Assembly: GCF_900699015.1 (NCBI RefSeq)
Contig: NZ_LR217737.1
Coordinates: forward strand, 1-64,000
Direction: 5' to 3'
DNA: 64,000 nt
Source of the DNA: Erwinia_E haradaeae_E
GTDB taxonomy: Bacteria > Pseudomonadota > Gammaproteobacteria > Enterobacterales > Enterobacteriaceae
Shown here: positions 40,580 through 50,763 of the stretch, piece by piece
Numbering within the stretch: the stretch's first letter is position 1
How the letters are laid out: every line of letters begins with the position of its first letter
Program-made: the position numbers and the translations under genes
The notes under the pieces: model-generated
Told to the model about the DNA's origin: nothing
Databases searched by the model: none
The model's input: only the letters and a program-made list of their open reading frames with translations

Positions 40580-41962
40580 TCAAAGAGTTTTGGCTTTTTC
40601 TACAGCTTCTTCAATAACGCCTATCATATAAAAAGCCTGTTCAGGAAGATGATCATATTTACCTCCCATAATATCTTTAAATCCACGTATAGTATCTATT
40701 AAAGATACGTATTTGCCAGGAGAGCCAGTAAATATTTCTGCTACAAAGAATGGTTGGGAAAGAAAACGCTGTATCTTTCTGGCTCGCGTTACAACTAGTT
40801 TGTCTTCCTCTGATAACTCATCCATACCTAGAATAGCAATAATGTCTTTCAGTTCTTTATAACGTTGTAATAGAGATTGAAGTCCGCGCGCTGTATCATA
40901 GTGTTCTTGTCCAACAACAAAAGGATCTAGCTGACGGCTAGTAGATTCTAGAGGGTCGACTGCTGGATATATGCCTAATGCAGAAATTTGACGACTTAGT
41001 ACTACAGTGGCATCTAAATGGGAGAAAGTTGTAGCTGGTGATGGGTCAGTTAGGTCGTCTGCAGGAACATAAACAGCTTGCACAGATGTAATTGATCCAG
41101 CTTTTGTTGAGGTAATTCGTTCTTGTAGCATACCCATTTCTTCTGCTAGTGTAGGCTGATATCCTACTGCAGAAGGCATGCGTCCTAATAGTGCTGATAC
41201 TTCTGTTCCAGCTAGAGTGTAACGATAAATATTGTCAATAAATAATAGGACTTCTTTCCCCTCGTCGCGAAATTTCTCAGCTATAGTTAGACCGGTTAAA
41301 GCAACGCGAAGACGGTTTCCTGGGGGTTCATTCATTTGTCCATATACAAGAGCAACTTTATCAATTACTTTTGATTCAATCATTTCATGATAAAAATCAT
41401 TTCCTTCTCGAGTCCTTTCACCAACACCAGTAAATACGGCAAAACCAGAGTGTTCAGCTGCAATATTACGAATGAGTTCCATCATGTTAACAGTTTTGCC
41501 TACACCTGCACCACCAAATAGTCCGACTTTACCACCTTTTGCAAAGGGACACATCAAGTCAATTACCTTGATTCCAGTTTCTAATAGCTCTTGGGAGCTA
41601 GTTTGTTCTGCATAAGCAGGCGCTGGTCGGTGAATAGACCAGCGCTCTTCTTCACCAATGCTTCCCTTCATATCGATTGGCTCACCAAGTACATTCATTA
41701 TTCGACCAAGTGTAGCACTTCCTACTGGTACCTGAATTGGATGATGCAGATCTAACACTGTTAGTCCACGTTTTAGGCCATCTGATGAACCCATGGCAAT
41801 AGTACGTACGACACCCCCTCCTAATTGTTGCTGTACTTCTAGGATTAGACGTGTTTGACGGGTATATACTTCAAGTGCATTATATACTTTTGGTACAGTA
41901 TCTTGATGGAACTCCACGTCTACCACTGCGCCGATTACTTGAATAATTTTCCCAGTAGTCAT
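40580..41962 (-). CDS. atpD: F1 ATP synthase subunit beta
   Basis: Catalytic subunit of F1, 460 aa as in E. coli. Walker A GGAGVGKTVNMMEL, the catalytic Glu in GVGERTREGNDFY, the DELSEED-type lever sequence DELSEED within ILGMDELSEEDK, and the IYPAVDPLESTSR loop are all intact. Separated from atpG by 159 bp, wider than in E. coli. Confidence 0.99.
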   Translation of the reverse strand: MTTGKIIQVIGAVVDVEFHQDTVPKVYNALEVYTRQTRLILEVQQQLGGGVVRTIAMGSSDGLKRGLTVLDLHHPIQVPVGSATLGRIMNVLGEPIDMKGSIGEEERWSIHRPAPAYAEQTSSQELLETGIKVIDLMCPFAKGGKVGLFGGAGVGKTVNMMELIRNIAAEHSGFAVFTGVGERTREGNDFYHEMIESKVIDKVALVYGQMNEPPGNRLRVALTGLTIAEKFRDEGKEVLLFIDNIYRYTLAGTEVSALLGRMPSAVGYQPTLAEEMGMLQERITSTKAGSITSVQAVYVPADDLTDPSPATTFSHLDATVVLSRQISALGIYPAVDPLESTSRQLDPFVVGQEHYDTARGLQSLLQRYKELKDIIAILGMDELSEEDKLVVTRARKIQRFLSQPFFVAEIFTGSPGKYVSLIDTIRGFKDIMGGKYDHLPEQAFYMIGVIEEAVEKAKTL

Positions 41963-42121
41963 TTTTATTCCTCTATTGTGGTCTGATTTAGTTTCACCGA
42001 ATTTAGTTAAACCTTGGTGAGTGCGCTAGGAGCTAGTTTCTCAAGGAGATGAGAAGTTTATCATAGTTTGAGTGTTGTACTGTTAATCTAGTTCTACGTG
42101 TCTTGATTTTTTAGATTAAAG

Positions 42122-42991
42122 CTATACTGCAGCAGCTCCTCCGATAATTTCGGTGAGCTCTTGAGTAATTCCGGCTTGTCGTGCTTTATTGTATACTAGT
42201 TTTAATTCTTTGATTAGAGTTTCACCGTTATCAGTGGCTGTTTTCATTGCAAACATTCTTGCTGCTTGTTCGCTAGCTAAATTTTCTACGACAGCTTGAT
42301 ATACTTGAGATTCAATATAGCGTTGTAGTAATATATCTAGTAGTGTTTTTGGATCGGGTTCGTATAGATAGTCCCATGCTCTATTTTGCATTACATCGAT
42401 AGTATTTTTTTCAGGAAATAAAGGTAGTAGCTGTACTATCTGTGGGGATTGAGAAATAGTGTTGACAAATTTATTGCTGACAAGATATAACTGATCTATG
42501 TGCTGTTTATTATATAGTTTTAGCATAACCTGAACAGGACCTATTAAATCAGAGAGGGTAGGTTTGTCATTAATGCCCTGTATTTGTGCTACTATCTGAC
42601 TACCGACTGATCTAAAAAACAGTCCGCCTTTTAAGCCTATAATAGCTAGCTTGCTAGCTATTCCTTTATCAGATGAAACTTTTATATCTGTAGATAGTTT
42701 CTTAAAAAGATGAGAATTTAAACTCCCACATAATCCACGGTCAGTGGATATAACTAAATATCCTTTGGATTTAACATGTCGCATATTTAAGTAAGGATGT
42801 TTGTATTCTAAATTTGCTGAGGTAATATGACTAATAACTTGTCGTATAGATTCTGCATAAGGACGACTCATAGACATTCTTTCTTGTGATTTACGCATTT
42901 TTGAAGCTGCAACCATTTCCATTGCTTTAGTAATTTTTTGTGTATTTTGAACACATAGGATTTTATTACGTACTTCTTTTGCGTTAGACAT
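42122..42991 (-). CDS. atpG: F1 ATP synthase subunit gamma
   Basis: Rotor shaft of F1, 289 aa (E. coli 287). N-terminal coiled-coil helix (KEVRNKILCVQNTQKITKAM) and C-terminal helix (ATDNGETLIKELKLVYNKARQ ending in TQELTEIIGGAAA) frame the Rossmann-like middle, with STDRGLCGSLN. Lies 55 bp after atpA. Confidence 0.98.
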   Translation of the reverse strand: MSNAKEVRNKILCVQNTQKITKAMEMVAASKMRKSQERMSMSRPYAESIRQVISHITSANLEYKHPYLNMRHVKSKGYLVISTDRGLCGSLNSHLFKKLSTDIKVSSDKGIASKLAIIGLKGGLFFRSVGSQIVAQIQGINDKPTLSDLIGPVQVMLKLYNKQHIDQLYLVSNKFVNTISQSPQIVQLLPLFPEKNTIDVMQNRAWDYLYEPDPKTLLDILLQRYIESQVYQAVVENLASEQAARMFAMKTATDNGETLIKELKLVYNKARQAGITQELTEIIGGAAAV

Positions 42992-43046
42992 AAAATTCTC
43001 CGCAAAGTTCTATTTTTTTTGTTTAAGATAAGCAAGTAGGACTTTG

Positions 43047-44585
43047 CTAGGATTGAGTTTTTTTAAATTGTTCTAATAGATGGCTTATTTTTTCTTTTAT
43101 TGCATGATTGAAGATGCCAGATTCGTTGATATTATTTAATAATTCTCTGTACTTGCAATGAGCATATCCTAGAAGTTCTGCTTCAAATCTGCCTATATCC
43201 CGTAGGTCTACGTCATTTAAAAATCCGTATTCTGCAGCAAACAGTATTAAACTTTGTTCTGCTATGGACATTGGTAAGTGTTGTTTTTGTTTTAGTAGTT
43301 CAGTGATTTTTTGACCGTGATTTAGCTGGTTTCGAGTAACTTCATCTAAATCGGCAGCAAACTGTGAGAACGCTTCAAGTTCACGGTACTGTGCTAGCGC
43401 AGTACGAAGTCCACTGGATAATTTCTTGATAATTGGAGTTTGAGCTGTACTACCTACTCGAGAGACTGAGATACCCGGATTAATGGCTGGGCGAACACCA
43501 GAATTAAATAAGCTGGTTTCCAAGAAAATCTGACCATCGGTAATTGAGATTACGTTTGTAGGTATAAATGCAGATACATCTCCTGTCTGGGTTTCAATGA
43601 TTGGCAATACTGTTAGAGAGCCAGTTCTACCTTTGACTTGACCATTAGTAGCTCGCTCTACATAATCCTCATTAACACGGGCAGCCCGTTCTAACAAGCG
43701 GGAATGTAAGTAAAAGATATCACCAGGAAAGGCTTCACGACCTGGAGGGCGGTGAAGTAGTAAAGATATTTGTCGGTAAGCAACAGCTTGCTTCGATAAA
43801 TCATCATAGACTACTAGTACATCTTCGCCGCGGTCACGAAAATATTCGCCCATTGTGCATCCAGCGTATGGTGCCAGATATTGTAGAGAGGCAGGCTCAG
43901 ATGCAGTAGCCACAACTATAATTGTATTAGATATGGCATTATTTTCTTCAAGTTTTCGTACTATGTTTGCAACAGTAGATGATTTTTGACCAATCGCAAC
44001 ATAAATACATTTTATACCAGAATCACGTTGATTAATGATTGCATCAATAGCAATTGTAGTTTTACCAGTTTGACGGTCACCAATGATTAGTTCACGCTGA
44101 CCTCGTCCAATGGGGATCATTGTATCAATTGCTTTGTATCCTGTCTGAAGTGGTTGATCAACCATTTTCCTATCAATCACACCAGGCGCGGCAGTTTCTA
44201 TTGGTAAAAAACCGTTATGTGAAACACTTCCTTTTCCATCAATAGGTGCCCCTAAAGTGTTAACAACACGACCTAATAAACCATATCCAACTGGTACCTC
44301 GAGAATACGTCCTGTGCATTTAACTGTCATACCCTCAGATAGATTAGTATACACGCCCATCACTACTGCGCTGACAGAATCGCGCTCTAGGTTTAGTGCA
44401 ATAGCATAGCAATCATTGGGAAGGCTAATCATTTCACCCTGCATTACATCAGTTAGGCCATGTACTCGAATTATGCCATCACTTACAGAAATAATGGTAC
44501 CTTGATTGTAAGTTGTACTTAAAATGTTAAATTGGTCGATTCGTTCTCTAATTAATTTACTAATTTCAGTGGCGTTTAATTGCAT
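43047..44585 (-). CDS. atpA: F1 ATP synthase subunit alpha
   Basis: Non-catalytic nucleotide-binding subunit of F1. 512 aa (E. coli 513). Walker A GDRQTGKTTIAIDA, the arginine-finger region PGISVSRVGSTAQ and N-terminal MQLNATEISKLI are intact. 13 bp after atpH. The C-terminal residues (EKISHLLEQFKKTQS) are somewhat diverged, as is common for this region. Confidence 0.99.
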   Translation of the reverse strand: MQLNATEISKLIRERIDQFNILSTTYNQGTIISVSDGIIRVHGLTDVMQGEMISLPNDCYAIALNLERDSVSAVVMGVYTNLSEGMTVKCTGRILEVPVGYGLLGRVVNTLGAPIDGKGSVSHNGFLPIETAAPGVIDRKMVDQPLQTGYKAIDTMIPIGRGQRELIIGDRQTGKTTIAIDAIINQRDSGIKCIYVAIGQKSSTVANIVRKLEENNAISNTIIVVATASEPASLQYLAPYAGCTMGEYFRDRGEDVLVVYDDLSKQAVAYRQISLLLHRPPGREAFPGDIFYLHSRLLERAARVNEDYVERATNGQVKGRTGSLTVLPIIETQTGDVSAFIPTNVISITDGQIFLETSLFNSGVRPAINPGISVSRVGSTAQTPIIKKLSSGLRTALAQYRELEAFSQFAADLDEVTRNQLNHGQKITELLKQKQHLPMSIAEQSLILFAAEYGFLNDVDLRDIGRFEAELLGYAHCKYRELLNNINESGIFNHAIKEKISHLLEQFKKTQS

Positions 44586-44598
44586 TTACTCTTCCCCT

Positions 44599-45144
44599 CT
44601 AAGACTGAAGGATCTTAGTTAGCTGTTCAATTCTATTTCGTATGCTACCATCAATGACTATATCACCTATTCGGATGATCAGGCCTGCTATTAAAGATTT
44701 GTCAATAGTGTAATTTAGCTTAATCTTACTTGATAAATATTTTTCCATTAATACTCTAATATTACTTATCTGAATATTACTTAGTTTACTAGAAGATAAC
44801 ACTTCAACTTCAATAATTGATTCGTATTTAGTACGGAGTTGAATAAATTGTTCTAATACAGTAGGTATAATCAATAAACGTTTATTTTCAGATAATATCC
44901 TTATAAAATTTTGACCGGGTTTATCAAGTTGATCACCACATATTTTTATAAATAATTCAGATAAATCGGTAGGTGCTAAAGGTCCTGATATTAAATCCTT
45001 AATAGATGGACAGGATACTACTAATGTAGTAAAGGTTAATGTGTTTTGCCATTGATCTAGGCGGTTTTTCATGACAGCATAATCAAATGCTGCTTGCGCA
45101 TAGGGACGAGCTAGCGTCATGGAGTTGATCATTGGAGTTTTCAT
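44599..45144 (-). CDS. atpH: F1 ATP synthase subunit delta
   Basis: Links the F1 crown to the peripheral stalk. 181 aa (E. coli 177). N-terminal helical domain ARPYAQAAFDYA, C-terminal KSLIAGLIIRIGDIVIDGSIR. Start: ATG 45144 overlaps the atpF stop as TAATG, suggesting coupling. ATG 45132 would give an N-terminus the same length as E. coli but has no better ribosome binding site. Start is therefore uncertain by four codons. Confidence 0.96.
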   Translation of the reverse strand: MKTPMINSMTLARPYAQAAFDYAVMKNRLDQWQNTLTFTTLVVSCPSIKDLISGPLAPTDLSELFIKICGDQLDKPGQNFIRILSENKRLLIIPTVLEQFIQLRTKYESIIEVEVLSSSKLSNIQISNIRVLMEKYLSSKIKLNYTIDKSLIAGLIIRIGDIVIDGSIRNRIEQLTKILQS

Positions 45145-45617
45145 TATGATAGTTCATCGATGATTTTATTGATGATATCTATGTGATCTTCTTCATGCAA
45201 TGAGTGTTCAATTATTTTTTTAACTCCTTCCATAATAAGCGTTGCAACTTGTTGTCGCAAATCTTCATGCATACGTTGACGTTCTGTATGAAGTGCCGCT
45301 TGAGCTTGAGTCAGGATTCCATCACGTTCTTTCATGGCGGTGTTTTTTGCTTCGTCTAGAATCTGAGTGCGGGTTTTATATGCTTCTTCTAGAATAGCCT
45401 GAGCGTTATTTTTTGCTCTCTCAATCTGGCTAATTGCGTTAACTCTTGACAGTTCCAGATCTTTTTTAGCACGATCGGCGGAAGAAATCGCGTTAGCGAT
45501 TTCGTTCTGGCGTTGCTGTATAGCGGCCATTAGTGGTGGCCATACATATTTCATACAGAATCCAACGAAGATAATAAATGCGATAGTTTGGCCAAAGATA
45601 GTGGCATTAATATTCAT
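45144..45617 (-). CDS. atpF: F0 ATP synthase subunit b
   Basis: Peripheral stalk dimer. 157 aa (E. coli 156). One N-terminal membrane helix (MNINATIFGQTIAFIIFVGF, then KYVWPPLM), followed by a long charged coiled coil (about 35-140) and a C-terminal delta-binding end. Order atpB-atpE-atpF-atpH is preserved. Confidence 0.98.
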   Translation of the reverse strand: MNINATIFGQTIAFIIFVGFCMKYVWPPLMAAIQQRQNEIANAISSADRAKKDLELSRVNAISQIERAKNNAQAILEEAYKTRTQILDEAKNTAMKERDGILTQAQAALHTERQRMHEDLRQQVATLIMEGVKKIIEHSLHEEDHIDIINKIIDELS

Positions 45618-45725
45618 CGAAAGACACCTTGTAGTAAATTTAACTATTTCTTTTTATGACATTAGCGTTCTGGCATGATTTATTATGGAAAGATTAGAGC
45701 ACCAGACCATATAAAATGATGCTTA

Positions 45726-45965
45726 TTATACAATAGCAAACATCATGTATAACCCTAGTCCTACTGCGATCATTGGAATAGCATCAACCAGACCCATAAT
45801 TACAAAGAACTGTGTGCGGAGGAGTGGGATTAAGTCTGGTTGACGTGCAGCACCCTCCATAAATTTTCCTCCTAATACACCAATACCAATTGCAGCGCCA
45901 ATAGCTGCTAAACCCATCATAATCGCAGCAGACATATATACTAGATCCATATTAAGGTTTGCCAT
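45726..45965 (-). CDS. atpE: F0 ATP synthase subunit c
   Basis: Proteolipid of the c-ring. 79 aa, identical in length to E. coli. Two membrane helices joined by the polar loop ARQPDL; the ion-carrying Asp is in GLVDAIPMIAVG and there is no sodium-type ligand set, so proton coupling is expected. ATG 45965 (MANLNMDLVYM) is chosen for family length and GGAG seven bases upstream. A longer in-frame ORF reaching 46178 runs into atpB and is not real. Confidence 0.98.
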   Translation of the reverse strand: MANLNMDLVYMSAAIMMGLAAIGAAIGIGVLGGKFMEGAARQPDLIPLLRTQFFVIMGLVDAIPMIAVGLGLYMMFAIV

Positions 45966-46051
45966 CAAAATCTCCATTTTATATTTTAAACAATAAATAT
46001 TTATGTTGAGTAACAGATTTTTATAGAGCCATATTACTTGAGTATACAAAC

Positions 46052-46876
46052 TCAATGTTCTTCGGATGCCATTGAAAGATAGACAATGGTCAGCATCATA
46101 AACAGGAAGGCTTGAAGAGAAATGACAAGAATATGAAAGATTGCCCATGGCACACTGAGGAGCCATTGAGACCACCATGGTAATAAGCCTGCAATCAAGA
46201 TAAAGATCAATTCTCCTGCATACATATTGCCAAATAGTCGTAAGCCTAGAGATATTGGTTTAGATAATAGGCTGACGCTCTCTAAAATTAGATTAATTGG
46301 AATAAAAACTGGATGATTAAAGGGTTTAAGTATTAGTTCTTTGCTAAAACCAATTATTCCTTTGATTTTAATATTATAAAATAAAATTAAAACAAATACT
46401 CCTATTGCCATAGAAAGAGTGATATTAACATCTGCAGAAGGGACAATTCGTAATGATGGCAGGTTAGAGAAGAAATACTCTTGAATTAATGGAAGCAGAT
46501 CTATTGGTAATATGTCCATAAAATTCATGAGGAAAACCCAGACAAAAATCGTTAAAGCTAGTGGAGCAATTACTGAACTTTTTCCATGGTATATTTCGCG
46601 TACGTTCTTATCGACGAAATTAATTATTAATTCAATGATGGTCTGTAATTTTCCAGGTATGCCACTCGTTGCTGATTTAGCAACATAACGAAATAGAGTT
46701 AAAAAAAATACACCCAATACAACAGAGAAAAATATAGAGTCAATATTTAAGATCCAGAATGTGGTTGTATCATCATTTTCGTGCATAATTTTTAGATTAT
46801 GCAGATTTATTTGAAGATGTTCTAGATGATGAGTGATATATTCCTTCGGTGATGTAGAGACTTCTTCTGCAGACAT
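46052..46876 (-). CDS. atpB: F0 ATP synthase subunit a
   Basis: Proton-channel subunit. 274 aa (E. coli 271). The essential Arg is in SLGLRLFGNMYAGELIF; LPWWSQW and the C-terminal TIVYLSMASEEH match E. coli almost exactly. First gene of the operon here; atpI, normally upstream, is missing. Confidence 0.98.
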   Translation of the reverse strand: MSAEEVSTSPKEYITHHLEHLQINLHNLKIMHENDDTTTFWILNIDSIFFSVVLGVFFLTLFRYVAKSATSGIPGKLQTIIELIINFVDKNVREIYHGKSSVIAPLALTIFVWVFLMNFMDILPIDLLPLIQEYFFSNLPSLRIVPSADVNITLSMAIGVFVLILFYNIKIKGIIGFSKELILKPFNHPVFIPINLILESVSLLSKPISLGLRLFGNMYAGELIFILIAGLLPWWSQWLLSVPWAIFHILVISLQAFLFMMLTIVYLSMASEEH

Positions 46877-48752
46877 TGTTTACCTTACCCTGCCTTATTA
46901 ATGGTGAGTTGATCGAAGCATTTAGACTTAATAAAGTATAAAGATATTTTTTAGGTAATTCTAATTAATATTATTATATTCATTAATAATCTTCAATTCA
47001 TACTTATCTTCATTCATTCTGTCTTGATATACTGTTTATTGATTTCTAGTCATCGTTATTTGATATTATTCATCAAAAACTTAATTTAATAAATTGATAT
47101 ATTTTGTAATTAGGAGTTATTTACTTTCTTCTTTAGGTTAACGATTTATAATTTTTTATATATTCTTAAGGATAACAAAGTTTTTAACTAGAACAAAGCC
47201 TGTTCTAGCTCTTGAGTTAGATTTTCATTAATTAATTATAGAAGAATAACGGGAACAACATTACGTAAGACACTTATATTTTGATTAATGATAGTTGAAT
47301 TCTTATTTTTACTTAGTACAAACCTACTGTAAAGATCATATGAGGAGCTTAATGGTATTTATGTTGAGATAAATCGTTAAGATGCTGATAGGCAGTAGAT
47401 TTTGATGAATAAATCATTTCAGATTTCAATTACTACGTTTTTTGAATACTAATTTCATTATTAATTATTAATTATGTAATGAATTTATATTAATGTTACT
47501 TGTGTTATTTATTAAGTCAGTTCAGTTATTTTATCATCAATATTACTGAGATGTGATTGATTTCTATGTCTAATAGATTGATTTGATTTCTCGATGATTC
47601 TTCAGTATTATTTTATTAATTTTATTAATGGAATCATATTAAATCGTGATCTAAATATTAGTTTGTTACTACTCTACTCTCTAATTATTAATTATTAAAA
47701 TTAGGGATCAGATTTAAGTCAGTATCATATTGGGATATTGAACTAAGGATGATTAAAAAGTGAATCTTAGTTATATCAAATTAATCAATTATAATATTTT
47801 AAATTTAATGCGAATTAGATTGACTTATTGATTATATAACAACATGAATTGAAATAAGATTATTTTTAATATTTATTATTTAATTATATAAATGTATGTT
47901 TTAGAGTTGAGGGAATCGAGATGGTTTAGGTAATGAAGAATAATTATATGTTAGTCATTTATTTAGTATTTTCGTTGATTTTATGTAACTTGTCCCTATA
48001 TTAAAATAGGGCATAGTTATTTTATTGGTTAGTGTTATATCTTTTATAATCTTCATTTAAGAAGAGATAAGTAAAGAGGAGTATGCATATACTAAGATTG
48101 TTATCATTTATTCTGAATAAATAATTGGATAGGCTATCTTAATTTGTACCTCATTATTTAAATAGTTATAGATTGGGCTGTATATCGATACATTATATCT
48201 CATATTATTACTGTAATATGATCCATGATCTTTTGTTGTGATGTCGATATGTTTGTAGATCTTTACATTGTTATATTAAAATGATACATAAAATTTTAGA
48301 AACGAGAAATAGTTTTTTGAGTGACCTAAGATATGAGAAGATTCCATCAATGATTCGATACCTTTTATTCTAGTAGAAGATTTATAGTCAGTTATATAAA
48401 AACTAAATATAATTGATATTTAGAACATAAATTATTGAAAAATTAAAAAAATAAAAATAGAATTGCTAGAGTTAGATTAACTCTAATCACTGGTCTATAT
48501 GATATAATAATTCTATAAATACAGGATTTATTGATTAGTTTATGGTAAATAGTACTTTATTATGTATTATAAAATTAATGTTGAATATATTAAATTTATG
48601 GGGCAAGAATCTATTGTAATAGCGAAATATAATTTATTTAGTTGATTTTTTAAAATCTGATAGTATTTGTTACTTTGATTTACAGATATTCTTTTTAAAT
48701 TTTCCTGATAGTTCATATCAGTGTTTTTATCTTCTTTATTGACCTTAACATT
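46877..48752. other. AT-rich divergent spacer upstream of atpB
   Basis: About 1.9 kb between atpB (-) and gntK (+). atpI, rsmG and mnmG would lie here in the ancestral order, but no trace of them can be read. A 74-codon minus-strand ORF at 48567-48791 is low-complexity and rejected. A perfect 8-bp hairpin TAGAGTTA/TAACTCTA with loop GAT lies at 48467-48485. The atp promoter must lie here but was not identified with confidence. Confidence 0.55.
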
Positions 48753-48806
48753 ATGATCGGTAATAACTTCGAGCATGTGGTCGAGGATCATACCGGAGTA
48801 AAAATA

Positions 48807-49361
48807 ATGTATCCAGTTTCTTTATATCATCATCTTTTTATACTCATGGGTGTATCTGGCAGTGGTAAGTCTACTGTTGCGAATACTCTTGCTTTTCAAC
48901 TGAATGCTGCTGTTCTTGACGGTGATTTTCTTCATCCTCGGTCTAATATAAAAAAAATGGCTTCAGGTTTGCCACTTAATGATGATGATCGTCGTCCATG
49001 GTTAGACGCTATTAACGATGCAGCATTTGCTATGCAATGTACTAATAAGATCTCATTGATTGTTTGTTCTGCATTGAAAAAAAGTTATCGTAATATTTTA
49101 CGATCGGGCCATTCTAATCTTGTGTTTCTTTATCTTAGAGGGGATTTTAATATCATTAAGTCACGCCTTCAAGCACGAAAAGGACATTTTTTTCAACCGC
49201 AGATGCTTCGTACTCAGTTCGATATTTTAGAACCTCCTGGAGATGAAGAAAAAGATGTATGGTCTATTGATATTCATCCATCTTTGCATGACGTGATTAC
49301 TATCACATTAAAAACTATTCAAGAAATTATTACAAAACATAAAATAAGCGGTGTTGAATGA
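48807..49361 (+). CDS. gntK: Gluconokinase (thermoresistant type)
   Basis: Phosphorylates gluconate to 6-phosphogluconate. 184 aa (E. coli 175). P-loop GVSGSGKS, LDGDFLHP, ASGLPLNDDDR and CSALKKSYR match GntK. ATG 48807 aligns with the E. coli start and has GGAG about ten bases upstream; an in-frame start at 48753 would add 18 unconserved residues. Its stop overlaps the gntU start (ATGA), the same gntKU operon as in E. coli. No GntR operator or gntR gene is seen nearby. Confidence 0.96.
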   Translation: MYPVSLYHHLFILMGVSGSGKSTVANTLAFQLNAAVLDGDFLHPRSNIKKMASGLPLNDDDRRPWLDAINDAAFAMQCTNKISLIVCSALKKSYRNILRSGHSNLVFLYLRGDFNIIKSRLQARKGHFFQPQMLRTQFDILEPPGDEEKDVWSIDIHPSLHDVITITLKTIQEIITKHKISGVE

Positions 49362-50698
49362 ATACATCTAGTTTATTATTAACTGCAGTTGGTTCGGTGT
49401 TTTTTTTATTATTTTTGGTAATGAAAGCACGTATGCACGCTTTTGTAGCATTAATATTAGTTTCGTTTTTTGCAGGGGTTTTATCTGGCATGCCATTAGA
49501 AACAATTGCAAATACTATGCAAAAAGGCATGGGAAGTACTCTTGGTTTTCTTTCTATTGTTGTAGCTTTAGGTGCAATGTTTGGAAAAATATTATATGAA
49601 TGTGGTGTAGTTAATCAAATTGCGTTATATATAATAAAGTATTTTGGTGTCAAGCGTTCGCCTTATGCTATGGGTTTTGCTGGGTTAGTTTGTTCTCTTC
49701 CTTTATTTTTTGAAGTTGCAGTTGTTCTTTTAATTAATATTGCATTTGCAGTAGCACATCGTACTGGTGAAAATTTAGTGAAATTAGTAATTCCTTTGTT
49801 TTCAGGGGTAGCTGCTGCTGCTGCTTTTCTTATACCGGGCCCTGCGCCAATGCTATTAGCATCACAGATGCATGTAGATTTTAGCTGGATGCTTTTTTTA
49901 GGTTTGTGTGCAGCACTTCCAGGTATGTTAATTGCAGGTCCTGTATTTGGTCGTTATGTTAGTCAGCATGTTACGTTTATTCAATTGGATTTAGATGAGC
50001 AGCCTAAGTTAGATATTAGAAAACTTCCTTCATTTGGCTGGAGTATAACATTACTCTTGTTGCCTCTTATTTTAGTGGGAGTTAAAATTTTTGGTTCGCA
50101 GTGGAGTTCTTTTGACACTCGTTTATATGCGTGGTTTCAGTTGATTGGGCATCCATTTACAGCTATTTTACTGGCTTGTTTGGTAGCTATTTACGGGTTA
50201 GCCCCTTATCAAGGTATTAGTAAAAGAAAGATTATACAGATTTGTACTACATCCTTACAGCCTGCGGGTATGATTCTTTTAGTTATTGGGGCTGGCGGTG
50301 TATTTAAGCAGATATTAATAGATTCTGGTGTTGGTCCAGCACTTGGTAATTTACTAACTGGTATTGGATTACCAGTATCAATATCATGTTTTATATTAGC
50401 TGGTGCAGTACGTATTATTCAAGGATCTGCGACAGTGGCATGTCTTACTACAGTTGGTCTTGTTATGCCAGTGATTGAGTTATTTCATTATTCTGATGCA
50501 AAAATGGCAGCTTTAGCTATTTGCATAGCTGGTGGTTCGATTGTTTGTAGCCATGTGAATGATGCTGGTTTTTGGTTATTTGGTCGTTTTACTGGTGCTA
50601 GTGAAGGTGAAACATTAATGACATGGACTATCATGGAGACTATATTAGGATTAGTAGGGTCGATAGTTGGTACGATGGCTTTTTATTTTTTTTCATAA
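49358..50698 (+). CDS. gntU: Gluconate permease GntU
   Basis: Inner-membrane gluconate:H+ symporter of the GntP family. 446 aa, the same length as E. coli GntU (low-affinity type). About 12-14 membrane segments; conserved stretches include ALGAMFGKIL, LVCSLPLFFEVA, PGPAPMLLASQM, GAGGVFKQIL and RIIQGSATVACLT. Overlaps gntK by 4 bp. Ends at a hairpin terminator. Retention of a sugar-acid importer suggests that gluconate from the host feeds the pentose phosphate pathway (inference). Confidence 0.95.
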   Translation: MNTSSLLLTAVGSVFFLLFLVMKARMHAFVALILVSFFAGVLSGMPLETIANTMQKGMGSTLGFLSIVVALGAMFGKILYECGVVNQIALYIIKYFGVKRSPYAMGFAGLVCSLPLFFEVAVVLLINIAFAVAHRTGENLVKLVIPLFSGVAAAAAFLIPGPAPMLLASQMHVDFSWMLFLGLCAALPGMLIAGPVFGRYVSQHVTFIQLDLDEQPKLDIRKLPSFGWSITLLLLPLILVGVKIFGSQWSSFDTRLYAWFQLIGHPFTAILLACLVAIYGLAPYQGISKRKIIQICTTSLQPAGMILLVIGAGGVFKQILIDSGVGPALGNLLTGIGLPVSISCFILAGAVRIIQGSATVACLTTVGLVMPVIELFHYSDAKMAALAICIAGGSIVCSHVNDAGFWLFGRFTGASEGETLMTWTIMETILGLVGSIVGTMAFYFFS

Positions 50699-50714
50699 TA
50701 ATACTGGATAATTA

Positions 50715-50763
50715 ACAATCAATATATCTTCTCTGAAATATATTCTTAGATTGTATGTTTTTT
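50715..50763 (+). terminator. gntKU terminator
   Basis: Two-part stem ACAATC-AATATAT paired with ATATATT-(CTTA bulge)-GATTGT (50715-50754), loop of 10, followed by a run of six T at 50758-50763. About 16 bp after the gntU stop. Confidence 0.6.

Noticed and set aside
45966..46178. N-terminal extension of atpE
   Set aside because: The long ORF overlaps the 3' end of atpB; the 79-aa product from ATG 45965 has a ribosome binding site and exact family length.
48567..48791. 74-codon minus-strand ORF upstream of gntK
   Set aside because: Asn/Lys/Ile-rich, overlaps the gntK leader in antisense, no family similarity seen.
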